A stretch of 64,000 bases of DNA, from contig BQIW01000011.1 of assembly GCA_021604105.1 (NCBI GenBank), positions 1 through 64,000 of the forward strand, in the 5' to 3' direction. This stretch comes from Nitrospirales bacterium (GTDB lineage Bacteria > Nitrospirota > Nitrospiria > Nitrospirales > UBA8639). A program made the position numbers and the translations under genes. The notes beneath the pieces are model-generated. The model saw only the letters and a list, made by a program, of their open reading frames with translations, was not told the origin of the DNA and did not search any database. Positions 38,000 to 46,887 of this stretch are shown piece after piece. How positions within the stretch are numbered: position 1 is the stretch's first letter; each line of letters opens with the position of its first letter.

Positions 38000-38019
38000 C
38001 CTGGCATCGGTCTGCCAGG
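38000..38019 (+). terminator. Possible terminator hairpin after the CBS gene
   Basis: A perfect 7-bp stem CCTGGCA/TGCCAGG with a six-base loop, 33 bp after the CBS gene stop. It is followed by a pyrimidine-rich CTCTCTTCCTCT run rather than a clean T tract, so intrinsic termination is only probable. Confidence 0.4.
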
Positions 38020-38240
38020 CTCTCTTCCTCTGGGACACATGCGGGTTTATACGTGGTTGTGTTTCTTGAGGAGGGTTCCACATTTTTCCATACTATTTTT
38101 AATTCCCCATTAGAATGCCGCTTCCGAAGCCGGCGGACATAAGGTGAGAAGAATCTGCCTGATGGACCTCTTGGACAATCGTGTTTTCAGCAACGGCATA
38201 ATCGAATCCGAGTTCGCAGTCCACGCCTCAGGAACTGAAT

Positions 38241-39740
38241 ATGAGGAAAAAAGGTGATAGGAGAAACACGGTGACGCGTCACTTTCCCGGGCTCACGGAG
38301 ATCTTGGGTTCGGTCCTGGCGGTGTGGATCGGGTTTAGCGGTGTTGTTGCGCTGAGTATTGGATTTGACCGCCGTGCCGGATGGGCAGGTGAATCATCAG
38401 AGTCCTCCCTGGCACGAACGGAGGAAAAGGCCTTTCAGCAAGGAGGATTTGCGGAGGTGGCTCAGGCCGTGACCCCGGCTGTGGTGAATATCACGGCAAC
38501 CGTTGATATTATCGAATCCCGGGGAGGAAACTTTCCACTTCCGTTTAGAGGTTTTGGGGAGAGCCAACCGCCACCGGGTATTCCCAAACGTCAAAAGGGT
38601 TCAGGGTCAGGCGTCATTCTGTCTTCCGACGGATATATTATGACCAATAATCATGTGGTTGCCGAAAGCCGGGATCTCCTTGTCACTCTTCCCGATACGC
38701 GTGAATTTCCAGCCTGGGTGGTTGGGACGGATCCCGAGACGGATTTGGCGGTTATCAAAATTCGGGCAGACGATCTTCCTGTGATTCCCTGGGGAAATTC
38801 GTCCGCGTTAGCCGTTGGCCAATATGTATTGGCCATTGGCAATCCGTTTGGTTTGAATTCAACGGTAACCCTTGGGATCGTCAGCGCTCTTGATCGAGGG
38901 GGTATGGGGTTGGCTCGCTTTGAAGATTTCATTCAGACCGATGCGGCAATTAATCCGGGAAATTCAGGTGGGGCATTGGTGAACACCCGAGGAGAATTAG
39001 TTGGCATCAATACGGCAATAGCCTCTCAAAGTGGAGGATATCAAGGAGTGGGGTTCGCTGTGCCTTCTGCATTGGCAAGGCCTGTGTTAGAGGAATTGAT
39101 CAAAAACGGCAAGATTGTCAGGGGGTATTTGGGACTGGGGGTACAGGAAATGACGACGGAACTCGCTCCGTGGTTTGGCCTGCGAAGCGGTGAAGGAGCC
39201 CTCGTGACCGACGTGGTTCCCGGTGGGCCCGCCGATAAAGCGGGCATACATCGGGGAGAGGTCATTCTTGAGTACCAGGGACAAAGCGTAAAAGATGGAC
39301 AAATGTTGCTGGAACACGTGACACGTGCCCCTATTGGAGAACAGATTGAACTGGGTATGGTCGAAAATGGAAAAAAACGTAAGGTAAGAGCAGTCATCCG
39401 TGAGCAACCACCGGCCCCTCAGGCCCGGCGTATTCGAATGCCTCGAGTGGAACATCCTCTTGCCGGGGTGGAAGTGGCCGATGTCGATGAGGCGGCCATT
39501 CAGGAATATGATCTGAATCCTACCATCAAAGGAGCGGTGGTCTCCTTCCTTGAGGAAGGATGTACCGCGGAGTTAGCGGGGATCATAGAAGGAGATGTCA
39601 TTATTGAACTGAATAAGCATCCCGTGGAATCCGTCAGGGAGTATACCTCATGGTTCAAACGGCTCAAGAAGGAACAAGCGGTACTGGTAGTGCTTGTCCG
39701 TTCCTCACGTCATTTATATGTGGTGGTGAAATCTTCCTGA
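38241..39740 (+). CDS. HtrA/DegP-family periplasmic serine protease, first paralogue
   Basis: 499 residues. The basic N terminus and one hydrophobic helix (about 17-40, LGSVLAVWIGFSGVVALSIG) act as signal or anchor. The trypsin-like domain has His in YIMTNNHVVAES, Asp in [11 protein letters not shown] and Ser in [16 protein letters not shown]. Two PDZ domains follow (about 290-385 and 410-495). HtrA proteases degrade or refold misfolded envelope proteins. An AGGAAC site lies seven bases before the ATG. The second paralogue is at 42041-43585; the two share long identical blocks around the active Ser. Confidence 0.93.
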   Translation: MRKKGDRRNTVTRHFPGLTEILGSVLAVWIGFSGVVALSIGFDRRAGWAGESSESSLARTEEKAFQQGGFAEVAQAVTPAVVNITATVDIIESRGGNFPLPFRGFGESQPPPGIPKRQKGSGSGVILSSDGYIMTNNHVVAESRDLLVTLPDTREFPAWVVGTDPETDLAVIKIRADDLPVIPWGNSSALAVGQYVLAIGNPFGLNSTVTLGIVSALDRGGMGLARFEDFIQTDAAINPGNSGGALVNTRGELVGINTAIASQSGGYQGVGFAVPSALARPVLEELIKNGKIVRGYLGLGVQEMTTELAPWFGLRSGEGALVTDVVPGGPADKAGIHRGEVILEYQGQSVKDGQMLLEHVTRAPIGEQIELGMVENGKKRKVRAVIREQPPAPQARRIRMPRVEHPLAGVEVADVDEAAIQEYDLNPTIKGAVVSFLEEGCTAELAGIIEGDVIIELNKHPVESVREYTSWFKRLKKEQAVLVVLVRSSRHLYVVVKSS

Positions 39741-39893
39741 AGGAGTCAGGATGTGAAGGGTTTCTGGTGATTCACGGATGTATCTGAGGAGCGTTTGTCC
39801 GCGGCATTTAAACTGTTTGACCAATGGATCTTTGTTTTTCCCCAAGATGCCGGGGATATTTGTAAATTCCTGGTGGAAAATAAGAGCACCAGA

Positions 39894-40529
39894 TCAAAAT
39901 GGAGCGATCAAATCGGTAAACTCGAAGTCGAAAAAAAACAAGATGGTATATTCGTTGAAGTAGGTAGACCCTTGAAACCAGGGAGTAGAGCGAATAAATT
40001 GTCCTGTTGCCGTTTCATAAATATCCAGGCGGAATCGAGTATATCCTGACAATTTTTGAGAAGCGTATATCGCAATCTCGGGCAAGGCAATTGGGAGGAG
40101 CGTACTCTGTATTGGAGGTAACCCGAACAAGGAGGACCGTTGCTCGACTCCTAGACCTTGCACAAGGATGTGGATCCGGTACTTGGCTTTAGCTGGATCC
40201 ATAACGATTTTCAGCCCGCTTTCTCCCAGCCAACTCCCAATCGCACCCTTAAAAAAGTCTTGGGCAACGGCCAATCCCTGTTCAACGCTTAATCCGGAGA
40301 TATCGAGACTTACGGTATCTCCAGAGGTCAAAGGAATGGGCATGGTGTTCTCTCCATGCAGGCTGCGGTCCACAGCCTGAGTCATGAGGAATTGCTGGAC
40401 TGCAGTTGGCGATGCGGGAAGGGGTATGGCATTCATGGCGCCGCAACCGGTCAGTATTCCCACTAACAGGAGTACCTGGAGAATATTGATTAGGGACCTA
40501 TCAACCCTTGCTTCGGTAAACCAAACCAC
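39894..40529 (-). CDS. Lipoprotein of unknown function, paralogue of 12267-12911
   Basis: 211 residues starting at GTG with an AGAGGT site four to five bases upstream. The signal peptide ends in the lipobox GILTGC. The mature part aligns with the lipoprotein at 12.3 kb across SWLGESGLKIV, YRIHILVQGLG, SSLFGLPPIQSTLLPIALPE, YTRFRLDIYE and the C-terminal ILFFFDFEFTDL. It has no catalytic signature. It is convergent with the first HtrA gene and lies near a pair of small membrane proteins on the same strand. Confidence 0.75.
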   Translation of the reverse strand: MVWFTEARVDRSLINILQVLLLVGILTGCGAMNAIPLPASPTAVQQFLMTQAVDRSLHGENTMPIPLTSGDTVSLDISGLSVEQGLAVAQDFFKGAIGSWLGESGLKIVMDPAKAKYRIHILVQGLGVEQRSSLFGLPPIQSTLLPIALPEIAIYASQKLSGYTRFRLDIYETATGQFIRSTPWFQGSTYFNEYTILFFFDFEFTDLIAPF

Positions 40530-40606
40530 TTTTACCTCTTTTTTTGATAAAACCAGGGAAGTACGTGAGTCAACTTCAAGGGGAACAGGTGTTCAATACT
40601 GCCTCG

Positions 40607-41053
40607 TTAGTTTAGGGGGACAAATCCTGGGGAATCATTCATTGAGCCGGATTCCTTTGTCTGGGTTGATGGAACGGACGTATTCGGAGGCGTCGCAACG
40701 GCAGGGTTCATCTCCGTGTGTTTGGTGACCCGAATCAGCGTGGGGTCGTGAACAAAAGGTTTGTATTGCGGCACGTCTAATGTCACCAGATCCCGTTCCT
40801 CAATGAGGAGATCAATTTCAGGCACCCGTTGCTGAAAGGTGGCTAAAATGCTTCCGTCTTGAGTCGTCATGGTGACCAGTAATTGGTCCTCCTGGCGTTG
40901 TTTGTGTGTCACCGATCCTTCAAGTGGATGCATGGTGTCCTTCAAAAAAGCGGGAAGATAGGAATCCAAATACCGTGTGGCTAGCATCGGGCCGCTTAAG
41001 CCGAGCCCTGTTCCTAGCAAAAAAACCGTCGCCGGTATGACCCATGGCCTCAT
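40607..41053 (-). CDS. Hypothetical protein with N-terminal membrane segment
   Basis: 148 residues. A hydrophobic N terminus (MRPWVIPATVFLLGTGLGLS) is probably an uncleaved anchor or signal. A beta-rich middle follows (LLVTMTTQDGSILATFQQRV, DLLIEERDLVTLDVPQY), then a Pro/Thr/Ser-rich tail. No family is recognised. Its ATG overlaps the stop of the upstream gene by four bases (ATGA), so it is translated together with the 126-residue protein. Confidence 0.65.
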   Translation of the reverse strand: MRPWVIPATVFLLGTGLGLSGPMLATRYLDSYLPAFLKDTMHPLEGSVTHKQRQEDQLLVTMTTQDGSILATFQQRVPEIDLLIEERDLVTLDVPQYKPFVHDPTLIRVTKHTEMNPAVATPPNTSVPSTQTKESGSMNDSPGFVPLN

Positions 41054-41430
41054 GATTTCTTTTCCGTGGTTGGAGGTTCGTCTATTGGTTTTTCCGATTC
41101 TGTTGAAAGAAAGGTCTGCTGTGTGGTTGGAGGTTCGTCTAATGGTTTTTCCGATTCTGTTGGAGGAGAGGTCTGCTGTGTGGTTGGAAGTTTGTCTTCC
41201 AGTGGTACCTGCTGCGATGGACCAGGTTTCTGCTGTCCACGAATAAACGTTTCCAGGCGACTGAGGGCATCAGCGGTCATATCGCGGGCCCCCTTGGTCG
41301 CATGTTCGGATTTTTCGGTGAGGTCTTCAATTTGTCGACGGAGATCGCGCATTCCCCCGCCGGTTCGTTTAAATGCCATGATCGCAATCACTAAGGCGGC
41401 GATAGCGATCAGCAGGGCCAATACTTCCAT
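41050..41430 (-). CDS. Small membrane-anchored coiled-coil protein with tandem-repeat tail
   Basis: 126 residues. An N-terminal membrane helix (VLALLIAIAALVIAIMAF) is followed by a coiled coil (MRDLRRQIEDLTEKSEHA). The C-terminal tail has two copies of a 19-residue unit of the form PPTTQQT-x3-TESEKP-x-DE plus a partial third. The tail is Pro/Thr/Glu-rich and likely disordered. Function unknown. It is the first of a two-gene operon; the gene behind it starts in an ATGA overlap. Confidence 0.65.
   Translation of the reverse strand: MEVLALLIAIAALVIAIMAFKRTGGGMRDLRRQIEDLTEKSEHATKGARDMTADALSRLETFIRGQQKPGPSQQVPLEDKLPTTQQTSPPTESEKPLDEPPTTQQTFLSTESEKPIDEPPTTEKKS
41067..41180. repeat. 57-bp in-frame tandem repeat (two units plus partial third)
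   Basis: Units begin at 41067, 41124 and 41181, each exactly 57 bp apart. The first two differ at only a few bases. Because 57 is a multiple of three, copy-number change would keep the reading frame of the membrane protein encoded here. Confidence 0.85.
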
Positions 41431-41510
41431 GATGATTTCCTCCTGTTCTGGGCAAGCCGTCCAGTTAAAATGTAAAAAGCGTTGAGGCTATGTGAGTACC
41501 AATTTGCAGA

Positions 41511-41790
41511 TTAAAACACATTTGCTGAAATAACCGTCCTCTTGTCCTTCCGGATATCAGGTCTGTCTGCCCTCTCTTTATTATTGTGACACGACGTGCA
41601 TTGGGAATCTACCGCCAACCTGTTTTGTCTGTACACGGACACCTTGAAAAGTCGATGGTGACCCTTCTCATGGGTGTGGCCACGGCCGAATCCGGTGGCA
41701 TGCCCTGTTTGCTCATTTGGGGAAAATGGTTGCCCGCGGCCTCCGGATGACATAAGGCGCAGAGGCGCCTTTTTATTGGTTGGCAATTGG
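41511..41790 (-). pseudogene. Probable frameshifted remnant of a c-type cytochrome
   Basis: On the minus strand two haem c motifs occur 147 bp apart in different frames: CALCH (41747-41761, context LCALCHPEAAGNHF) and CTSCH (41586-41600, context SQCTSCHNNKERADR). The first frame reads protein-like through QGMPPDSAVATP, then stops. The second reads protein-like from HEKGHHRLFKVSVY onward to a stop at 41511. One frameshift near 41680 would join them into a small dihaem protein. No signal peptide or ribosome site is visible upstream, so the 5' end is also lost. This is either a decayed gene or one with sequence errors. Confidence 0.5.
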
Positions 41791-42040
41791 ATTGTAGCCG
41801 GCATTTGATTTCTTAGCGGAGAAATGCGTCAGGATTACCTCTTATGTTGATGTGCGCCTTGCCATTATCTAATAGGATGAACTCATTTGAGGCTCTGAAC
41901 ATATGAACGGGCTCATCAAAGGATCGTGTGAAAATTAATCAAAATTAATAGTCAATTAATACTCAGCTTATACTGAATAGATAGGATGTCGATACGAAAT
42001 ATCTCAGCGACGGCTATCTTACTATCAAGGAGGAATGTCA

Positions 42041-43585
42041 ATGGGTACAAACAATCGTGTTTCTCGTGGTTGGCGGTTTCAATGGCCTTTGTTTTTTACC
42101 AAAATAATGCACGGAAAGGCGGGACTGGCCGGCATCGGTTTCCTGGCTGGAATCCTACTGCTCGGATCATGGAATATGCCGTTTCATTCGCAAGCAGCAA
42201 TTTCCCATCCGGAAGATCCTGCATCCGTGGGATCTCCTCCAAATATGGAAAATGGAGGATTTGCTGATATTGCCCAGGCGGTAACCCCCGCAGTGGTCAA
42301 TATTACGGTTCGAAAAGAAGCGCCGGTTCCCATGTCGGGAATGCCGTCTGATCCACTGAGAGAGTTTTTCGGTCTGCCAGGAATGCCGGAAATGCCAGGA
42401 ATGCCGAATAGGCCCAAAGGACCTCGCGCTCCGGAAGGTCAGGGAGCCGGTTCCGGTGTCATTATCTCTAGTGATGGATATGTGTTGACCAATGACCATG
42501 TGGTGGATGGGGCCAAGGAAATCATGGTGACCCTGCCGGATAATCGGGAATTCACGGGAGAAGTGGTCGGCCTTGATCCTCAGACTGACTTAGCCGTCAT
42601 TAAAATTGACGGGACGGATCTACCGTATGTTCCATGGGGAAATTCCGGCGAGCTTCGAGTTGGAGAATATGTCCTGGCGGTCGGCAATCCTTTTGGACTG
42701 AATTCCACCGTCACGCTGGGGATTGTCAGCGCATTAGGTCGAGGAGGCATGGGCATTACTCAGTATGAAGATTTTATTCAGACCGATGCGGCGATCAATC
42801 CGGGGAATTCCGGGGGCGCGTTGGTGAATACGCGAGGCCAACTGGTCGGAATCAACACCGCAATCTTTTCCCAATCAGGCGGGTACCAAGGTGTGGGATT
42901 TGCGGTTCCCACCAATCTTGCCAAACCGGTGTATGACAGTTTGATCAGTAACGGAAAGGTTGTGCGTGGATTTTTGGGCGTCGGTATACAAGCCGTCACG
43001 ACGGATCTCGCAGACTCGTTTAAATTGGATCAATCCAAGGGAGCGCTGGTCACCAATGTTGTGCCTGGAAGTCCTGCGGACAAGGCGGGCCTTAAACGAG
43101 GTGATGTGATTGTCGAATATCAGGGGAAACCCGTATTGGATCCGCGTAATCTTCAGCATCATGTCATCAGGACCACTATCGGAACGGAAGTGGAGATGGT
43201 GGTGATCCGGGATGGTCAGAAGCATAACCTGAAGGCGGAGATTCGTGAACAAGAGAAGCCTGTTCAAGTGGCACAAGCAGGTCAGATGGGCACGACGGAA
43301 GGACCGCTTGCCGGGGTGGCTGTTCAGAATCTCAACCCTGGTATGGCCGAGCAATTAGGGGTAGAAGAAAATGTAAACGGGGTAGTGGTCATGGATGTCG
43401 CTCCGGGAAGTTATGCCGCACGGGCAGGACTTGCTCAGGGTGATGTGATCAGTGAAATCAACCGCAAGCCGGTCCGTTCGGAAGAAGATTTCGTGAAGGT
43501 GGTTTCTCATTTGAAGGAAAATTCATCCGCGTTGATCTTTATTCATCGAGGGAAAGGGGCGTTGTATTTGAGCATTAAGGTGTAA
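42041..43585 (+). CDS. HtrA/DegP-family periplasmic serine protease, second paralogue
   Basis: 514 residues from the ATG at 42041, because the AAGGAGG site is seven bases upstream; the ATG at 42035 would touch that site. The N-terminal anchor or signal is about residues 20-52. A Met/Pro/Gly-rich loop precedes the protease domain ([19 protein letters not shown]). The triad is His in [12 protein letters not shown], Asp in [11 protein letters not shown] and Ser in [16 protein letters not shown]. Two PDZ domains follow. It is clearly duplicated with 38241-39740. A strong terminator follows at 43614. Confidence 0.94.
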   Translation: MGTNNRVSRGWRFQWPLFFTKIMHGKAGLAGIGFLAGILLLGSWNMPFHSQAAISHPEDPASVGSPPNMENGGFADIAQAVTPAVVNITVRKEAPVPMSGMPSDPLREFFGLPGMPEMPGMPNRPKGPRAPEGQGAGSGVIISSDGYVLTNDHVVDGAKEIMVTLPDNREFTGEVVGLDPQTDLAVIKIDGTDLPYVPWGNSGELRVGEYVLAVGNPFGLNSTVTLGIVSALGRGGMGITQYEDFIQTDAAINPGNSGGALVNTRGQLVGINTAIFSQSGGYQGVGFAVPTNLAKPVYDSLISNGKVVRGFLGVGIQAVTTDLADSFKLDQSKGALVTNVVPGSPADKAGLKRGDVIVEYQGKPVLDPRNLQHHVIRTTIGTEVEMVVIRDGQKHNLKAEIREQEKPVQVAQAGQMGTTEGPLAGVAVQNLNPGMAEQLGVEENVNGVVVMDVAPGSYAARAGLAQGDVISEINRKPVRSEEDFVKVVSHLKENSSALIFIHRGKGALYLSIKV

Positions 43586-43613
43586 CGGTTCATGTAGTGG
43601 GAACTTGGGTTAA

Positions 43614-43648
43614 GGGGGCTTCTTCTATGGAGAAGCCCCCATTTTTTT
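43614..43648 (+). terminator. Rho-independent terminator after the second htrA gene
   Basis: A perfect 10-bp stem, GGGGGCTTCT and AGAAGCCCCC, with a seven-base loop, followed by an A and seven T. It starts 29 bp after the stop codon of the plus-strand protease gene. It also lies downstream of cydB, but its T tract serves the plus strand. Confidence 0.9.
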
Positions 43649-43956
43649 AGGGGGCGTACCTCTTTTTCAGAAAAGAAGAATACCGCTATCACAAACACCC
43701 ATCATTCCGCATTTTGCCAGGCTGAAAGACCACATCATAAATCTCTTATCGAGGTCCGTCCATCCCTCAGGGCAGGGGTGGCACAACGTGCAAAGAAAAG
43801 ACCGGTCAAGGATAGGTGGTTGCTTTACCAATCAACCCGCTTGTAAGTTCGGATGACCTTCGGGAAACATGTCCGGCAATTTCCTCTTTAAAGATTGGTC
43901 GTCCAGAGATCCTAAATTCGAGGCGGGTGTGAAGTGAACCGACAGAATGGGCAGAC
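43649..43956. other. Intergenic region downstream of cydB, no gene supported
   Basis: About 300 bp between the htrA terminator and the cydB stop. Minus-strand frames reading out of cydB lack starts with ribosome sites. A single CxxCH-like triplet set at 43778-43792 has no protein context. Confidence 0.45.
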
Positions 43957-44991
43957 TTAGTGTGCCCCGAGCTTGACCTTCCCCCGAAACGCCTGATGCG
44001 CGCAGGCTTGATAGCCAATGAGCAGAAGGAATCCGACCAGAAACCACCAGAGGCCGATCTGCATGCCATAGACACCAGCGGTGGCATTGGTCACGGTCAG
44101 GCTATTGGCAGGATCGTTGGTCGCAATCAGGATGTTCGGATAGGACCCCCAGGCTGTGCTGGCCAGCATTGTCAGAATCACAAGACTCGTGGCGGAAAAT
44201 GCTCCCCCATCCCAATTGCGCCTTCGTATCAGGAGAGCCGACACCAGCGTCGCTATGTTGAGAGCCGGGAAGATGTATCCGATAGGATGGGCGGCATAGT
44301 TGAGATAGAATAAAGGTTGGACAAAGGGAACGGAGATCAGGGCCAACCCGACCAGAATAATCACGGTCGATCCAGTCAGCCAGGCCGCACGCCGTGCCCG
44401 ATCCCGCAACTGGCCCTCCGTTTTCATGGCCAGAAAATTGGCACCGTGCATGGCGAGGATCGCCGCGCTAGTGGCTCCCATGAGGATGGTAAACCAATCC
44501 AGTATGCCCGGCTCCGGTCCTGTCATGAAATCTGTCCAGAGCGCCACGAAGAAATAGCCTTCGGAATTCAAGGGCACGCCGCGAATGAGGTTGCCCAAGG
44601 CCACGCCGAATACGACAGCCAGGAGCAGACTCGCCCCGGAAAATGCCACATCCCAAAACTGCCGCCACAGGGCATGATCCACGTGCGAGCGGAGTTCAAG
44701 TGCGAGTCCACGGGCAATGAGTAACCACAAGACCAGGTGTAAGGCCAGATAGAATCCGCTGAACCCCGCTGAATAGGCCTTGGGAAAGGCGAAGAATAAC
44801 AGGCCGCCCGCAGCGATCAGCCATACTTCGTTGCCGTTCCAGATGGGGCCAATGGCGGCCAACGCCGAACGCCGGTCTGTTTCATTTTTTGCGACGAAGC
44901 CATAGACAATGCCTACGCCGAAGTCGAAGCCGTCAAGGACAACATAGAGCGCCAGCATCAACGTGACGGCAATATACCAGAAAGTTTCCAT
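43957..44991 (-). CDS. cydB: Cytochrome bd ubiquinol oxidase subunit II (CydB)
   Basis: 344 residues with about eight to nine membrane helices. The N terminus has the family signature YVVLDGFDFGVGIVYGF, then GPIWNGNEVWLIAAGGLLFFAFPKAYS in the first loop (split here: GPIWNGNEVW and AFPKAY). It is the structural partner of CydA in the bd-type quinol oxidase at the inner membrane, which reduces O2 to water without pumping protons. It starts 11 bp after the cydA stop, with an AGGAACC site. No cydX was seen. Confidence 0.95.
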   Translation of the reverse strand: METFWYIAVTLMLALYVVLDGFDFGVGIVYGFVAKNETDRRSALAAIGPIWNGNEVWLIAAGGLLFFAFPKAYSAGFSGFYLALHLVLWLLIARGLALELRSHVDHALWRQFWDVAFSGASLLLAVVFGVALGNLIRGVPLNSEGYFFVALWTDFMTGPEPGILDWFTILMGATSAAILAMHGANFLAMKTEGQLRDRARRAAWLTGSTVIILVGLALISVPFVQPLFYLNYAAHPIGYIFPALNIATLVSALLIRRRNWDGGAFSATSLVILTMLASTAWGSYPNILIATNDPANSLTVTNATAGVYGMQIGLWWFLVGFLLLIGYQACAHQAFRGKVKLGAH

Positions 44992-45002
44992 CGTACGGGT
45001 TC

Positions 45003-46346
45003 CTAGGGCTTCGCAGATTCAGGGAACGAGTCTGCCGGACCATGTCTGATAATTTCAGCCATCAGGAATAAGAAAAGCAGTCCCAACCCAAGATAGATTC
45101 CGAGATACCCGAGCAACGTAAACAGTGCGTTTCCCGAATGGACCAACGGTGAGACTCCATCAGCCGTACGAAGCAAGCCATACACCAGCCAGGGTTGGCG
45201 GCCGAGTTCAGCGGTCATCCATCCGGCCGTTGTGGCGATATAGGGAAATGGGGCGGAAAGCATGAGAAGCCAGAGCAGCCAGTTCGTGGTAAACAACCGT
45301 CCCCGCCAGAGCCAGAGCAACGCCAGGCCCATGACCGATACGAGCATGGTTCCGAGCATGGTCATCACATGGTAGGCATAGTAGAGCAGCGCGATGTTAT
45401 CGGGCCACTCTGTACGTGGAAACGCGTCGAGCCCTTTTACCGTGGCATAGAGTTCGTCAAAGAGCACAAGACTCAAGGCATCCGGTACGACAAGTGGATT
45501 GTCGATCGTCATGGTTTCAATGTTCGGTTGCCCGATAAGCACCATACCCGCGCCACGCTCGGTCTTGAAGAGCCCTTCAAATGCGGCGCCTTTGACCGGT
45601 TGGTGTTCAAAAACCTGTCTGGCGTTTTCGTGGCCGGTCGGGAAGATCATCAGCGCCGTGGCGATGGCGCCGGCCACCACGCCCGTGCGAAGGAAGGTCT
45701 TTGCATACTTCACGTGCAGACCGGACAGAAGATAGAACGAACCGATTGCTGCCATCACGAATGAGGCGGTCACGACGGCGGCCGTCATGTTGTGGGCGAA
45801 TTGCCAGACCAGATAAGGATTCGTGAGTAGACCGGAAAGACTGTCGACGAACAACCGTCCGTCCGGGGCCACCGTATAGGCGACCGGGTGTTGCATCCAG
45901 GCGTTTGTGGCCAAAATGAAATAGCCGGAAAGCCAGGATCCGAGAAAAAGCATCAGTGATGCGGCCCATTGCACCCGCTGACTGAATCTCCCTTCGCCGA
46001 ATAACAGGATGCCGAGAAACGAGGATTCCAGAAAAAACGCAAACAGGCCTTCCATTGCCAGTGTCTGGCCGATCACCCCGCCGGCAAAGTTCGAAAATTT
46101 CGCCCAATTGGTGCCGAACTGGAATTCCAAGGGAATACCTGTCACAACACCAAAGGCAAAACTCAAGGCAAAGATTTTTGTCCAGAATAGGGCAACCTGA
46201 TGATAATGGTCGTCGCCGGAAACGAGCGCACGGGTTCGTAGGTATAGCAGCAGTAAGGCCAGCCCTATCGTCAATTGGGGAAAGAGATAATGAAATGTCA
46301 CGGTGAAGGCAAACTGCAGACGGTCAAAGAGTAATGCGCTGGCCAT
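45003..46346 (-). CDS. cydA: Cytochrome bd ubiquinol oxidase subunit I (CydA), short Q-loop type
   Basis: 447 residues from the ATG at 46346 (MASALLFDRLQFAFT), the family-like start. Haem ligand regions are TVTFHYLFPQL (His, helix 1) and FAHNMTAAVVTASF (His, helix 5). The quinol-site region includes GRQPWLVYGLLRT. The Q-loop is short, as in cyanide-insensitive CioA-type oxidases rather than the long-loop Escherichia CydA. The enzyme takes electrons from quinol and reduces O2 with high affinity. In a respiring nitrifier-like organism this would add an alternative terminal oxidase; the assignment to the bd family itself is firm. Confidence 0.95.
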   Translation of the reverse strand: MASALLFDRLQFAFTVTFHYLFPQLTIGLALLLLYLRTRALVSGDDHYHQVALFWTKIFALSFAFGVVTGIPLEFQFGTNWAKFSNFAGGVIGQTLAMEGLFAFFLESSFLGILLFGEGRFSQRVQWAASLMLFLGSWLSGYFILATNAWMQHPVAYTVAPDGRLFVDSLSGLLTNPYLVWQFAHNMTAAVVTASFVMAAIGSFYLLSGLHVKYAKTFLRTGVVAGAIATALMIFPTGHENARQVFEHQPVKGAAFEGLFKTERGAGMVLIGQPNIETMTIDNPLVVPDALSLVLFDELYATVKGLDAFPRTEWPDNIALLYYAYHVMTMLGTMLVSVMGLALLWLWRGRLFTTNWLLWLLMLSAPFPYIATTAGWMTAELGRQPWLVYGLLRTADGVSPLVHSGNALFTLLGYLGIYLGLGLLFLFLMAEIIRHGPADSFPESAKP

Positions 46347-46887
46347 AGAATTTTTCCAACTGAACAGTGTCACCCTGGAACGGGAATCGGGCGGTCAAAG
46401 TGCGTTTGTTAGCAGGGTAGTTTCTCCCTCAACCGTGTTGCCATCGTCACAAATCCACCAGGTGGAGTGGAGCGGCTGCAGTGGATGACCCAGTCCACAC
46501 TCTCCATAAACAGTTTCCAAGCCTATGGGGATCTTGTGCGGCGAGATGCCGGACAAGGCTGTAGCACAATTACTCTCCCTGCACGAACCTGCGAACACAG
46601 ACCAGGATACCGTGATTCAATCGCTCGCCTATGGCTATCGTCATGAGAAGTATCTTCGGCTCGAGATATTGTCCGCCTATTTACCTGGGAAACGGGAAAA
46701 TTTTACCCCCATAAATCCGTGTGGGGTCATTGAAAAAAATGCCCGTCTGATTTCTATGGGTGAAGATGTCTGTTCATCATAGAGGGTGGAAAACTTGTTT
46801 GATTGTAGGGAAGATTTCATAAAAACCTTCCAAATGAAATACATAAAGAGCTGGATTTGTTGACGATCCATCATGGTCGTCTGGGTG
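46347..46887. other. Intergenic region upstream of cydA, no gene supported
   Basis: About 540 bp between the sthA stop and the cydA start. A plus-strand frame of 85 codons (46525-46782) has no ribosome site or recognisable product. The AT-rich stretch at 46780-46870 contains no confirmed motif. The cydAB promoter must be here, since cydA is separated from sthA. Confidence 0.45.

Noticed and set aside
41986-42267. 93-codon frame overlapping the start of the second htrA gene
   Set aside because: Different frame from a well-supported gene with an ideal ribosome site.
43778-43792. CxxCH-like codons downstream of cydB on the minus strand
   Set aside because: A single motif without cytochrome context, start codon or signal peptide; likely chance.
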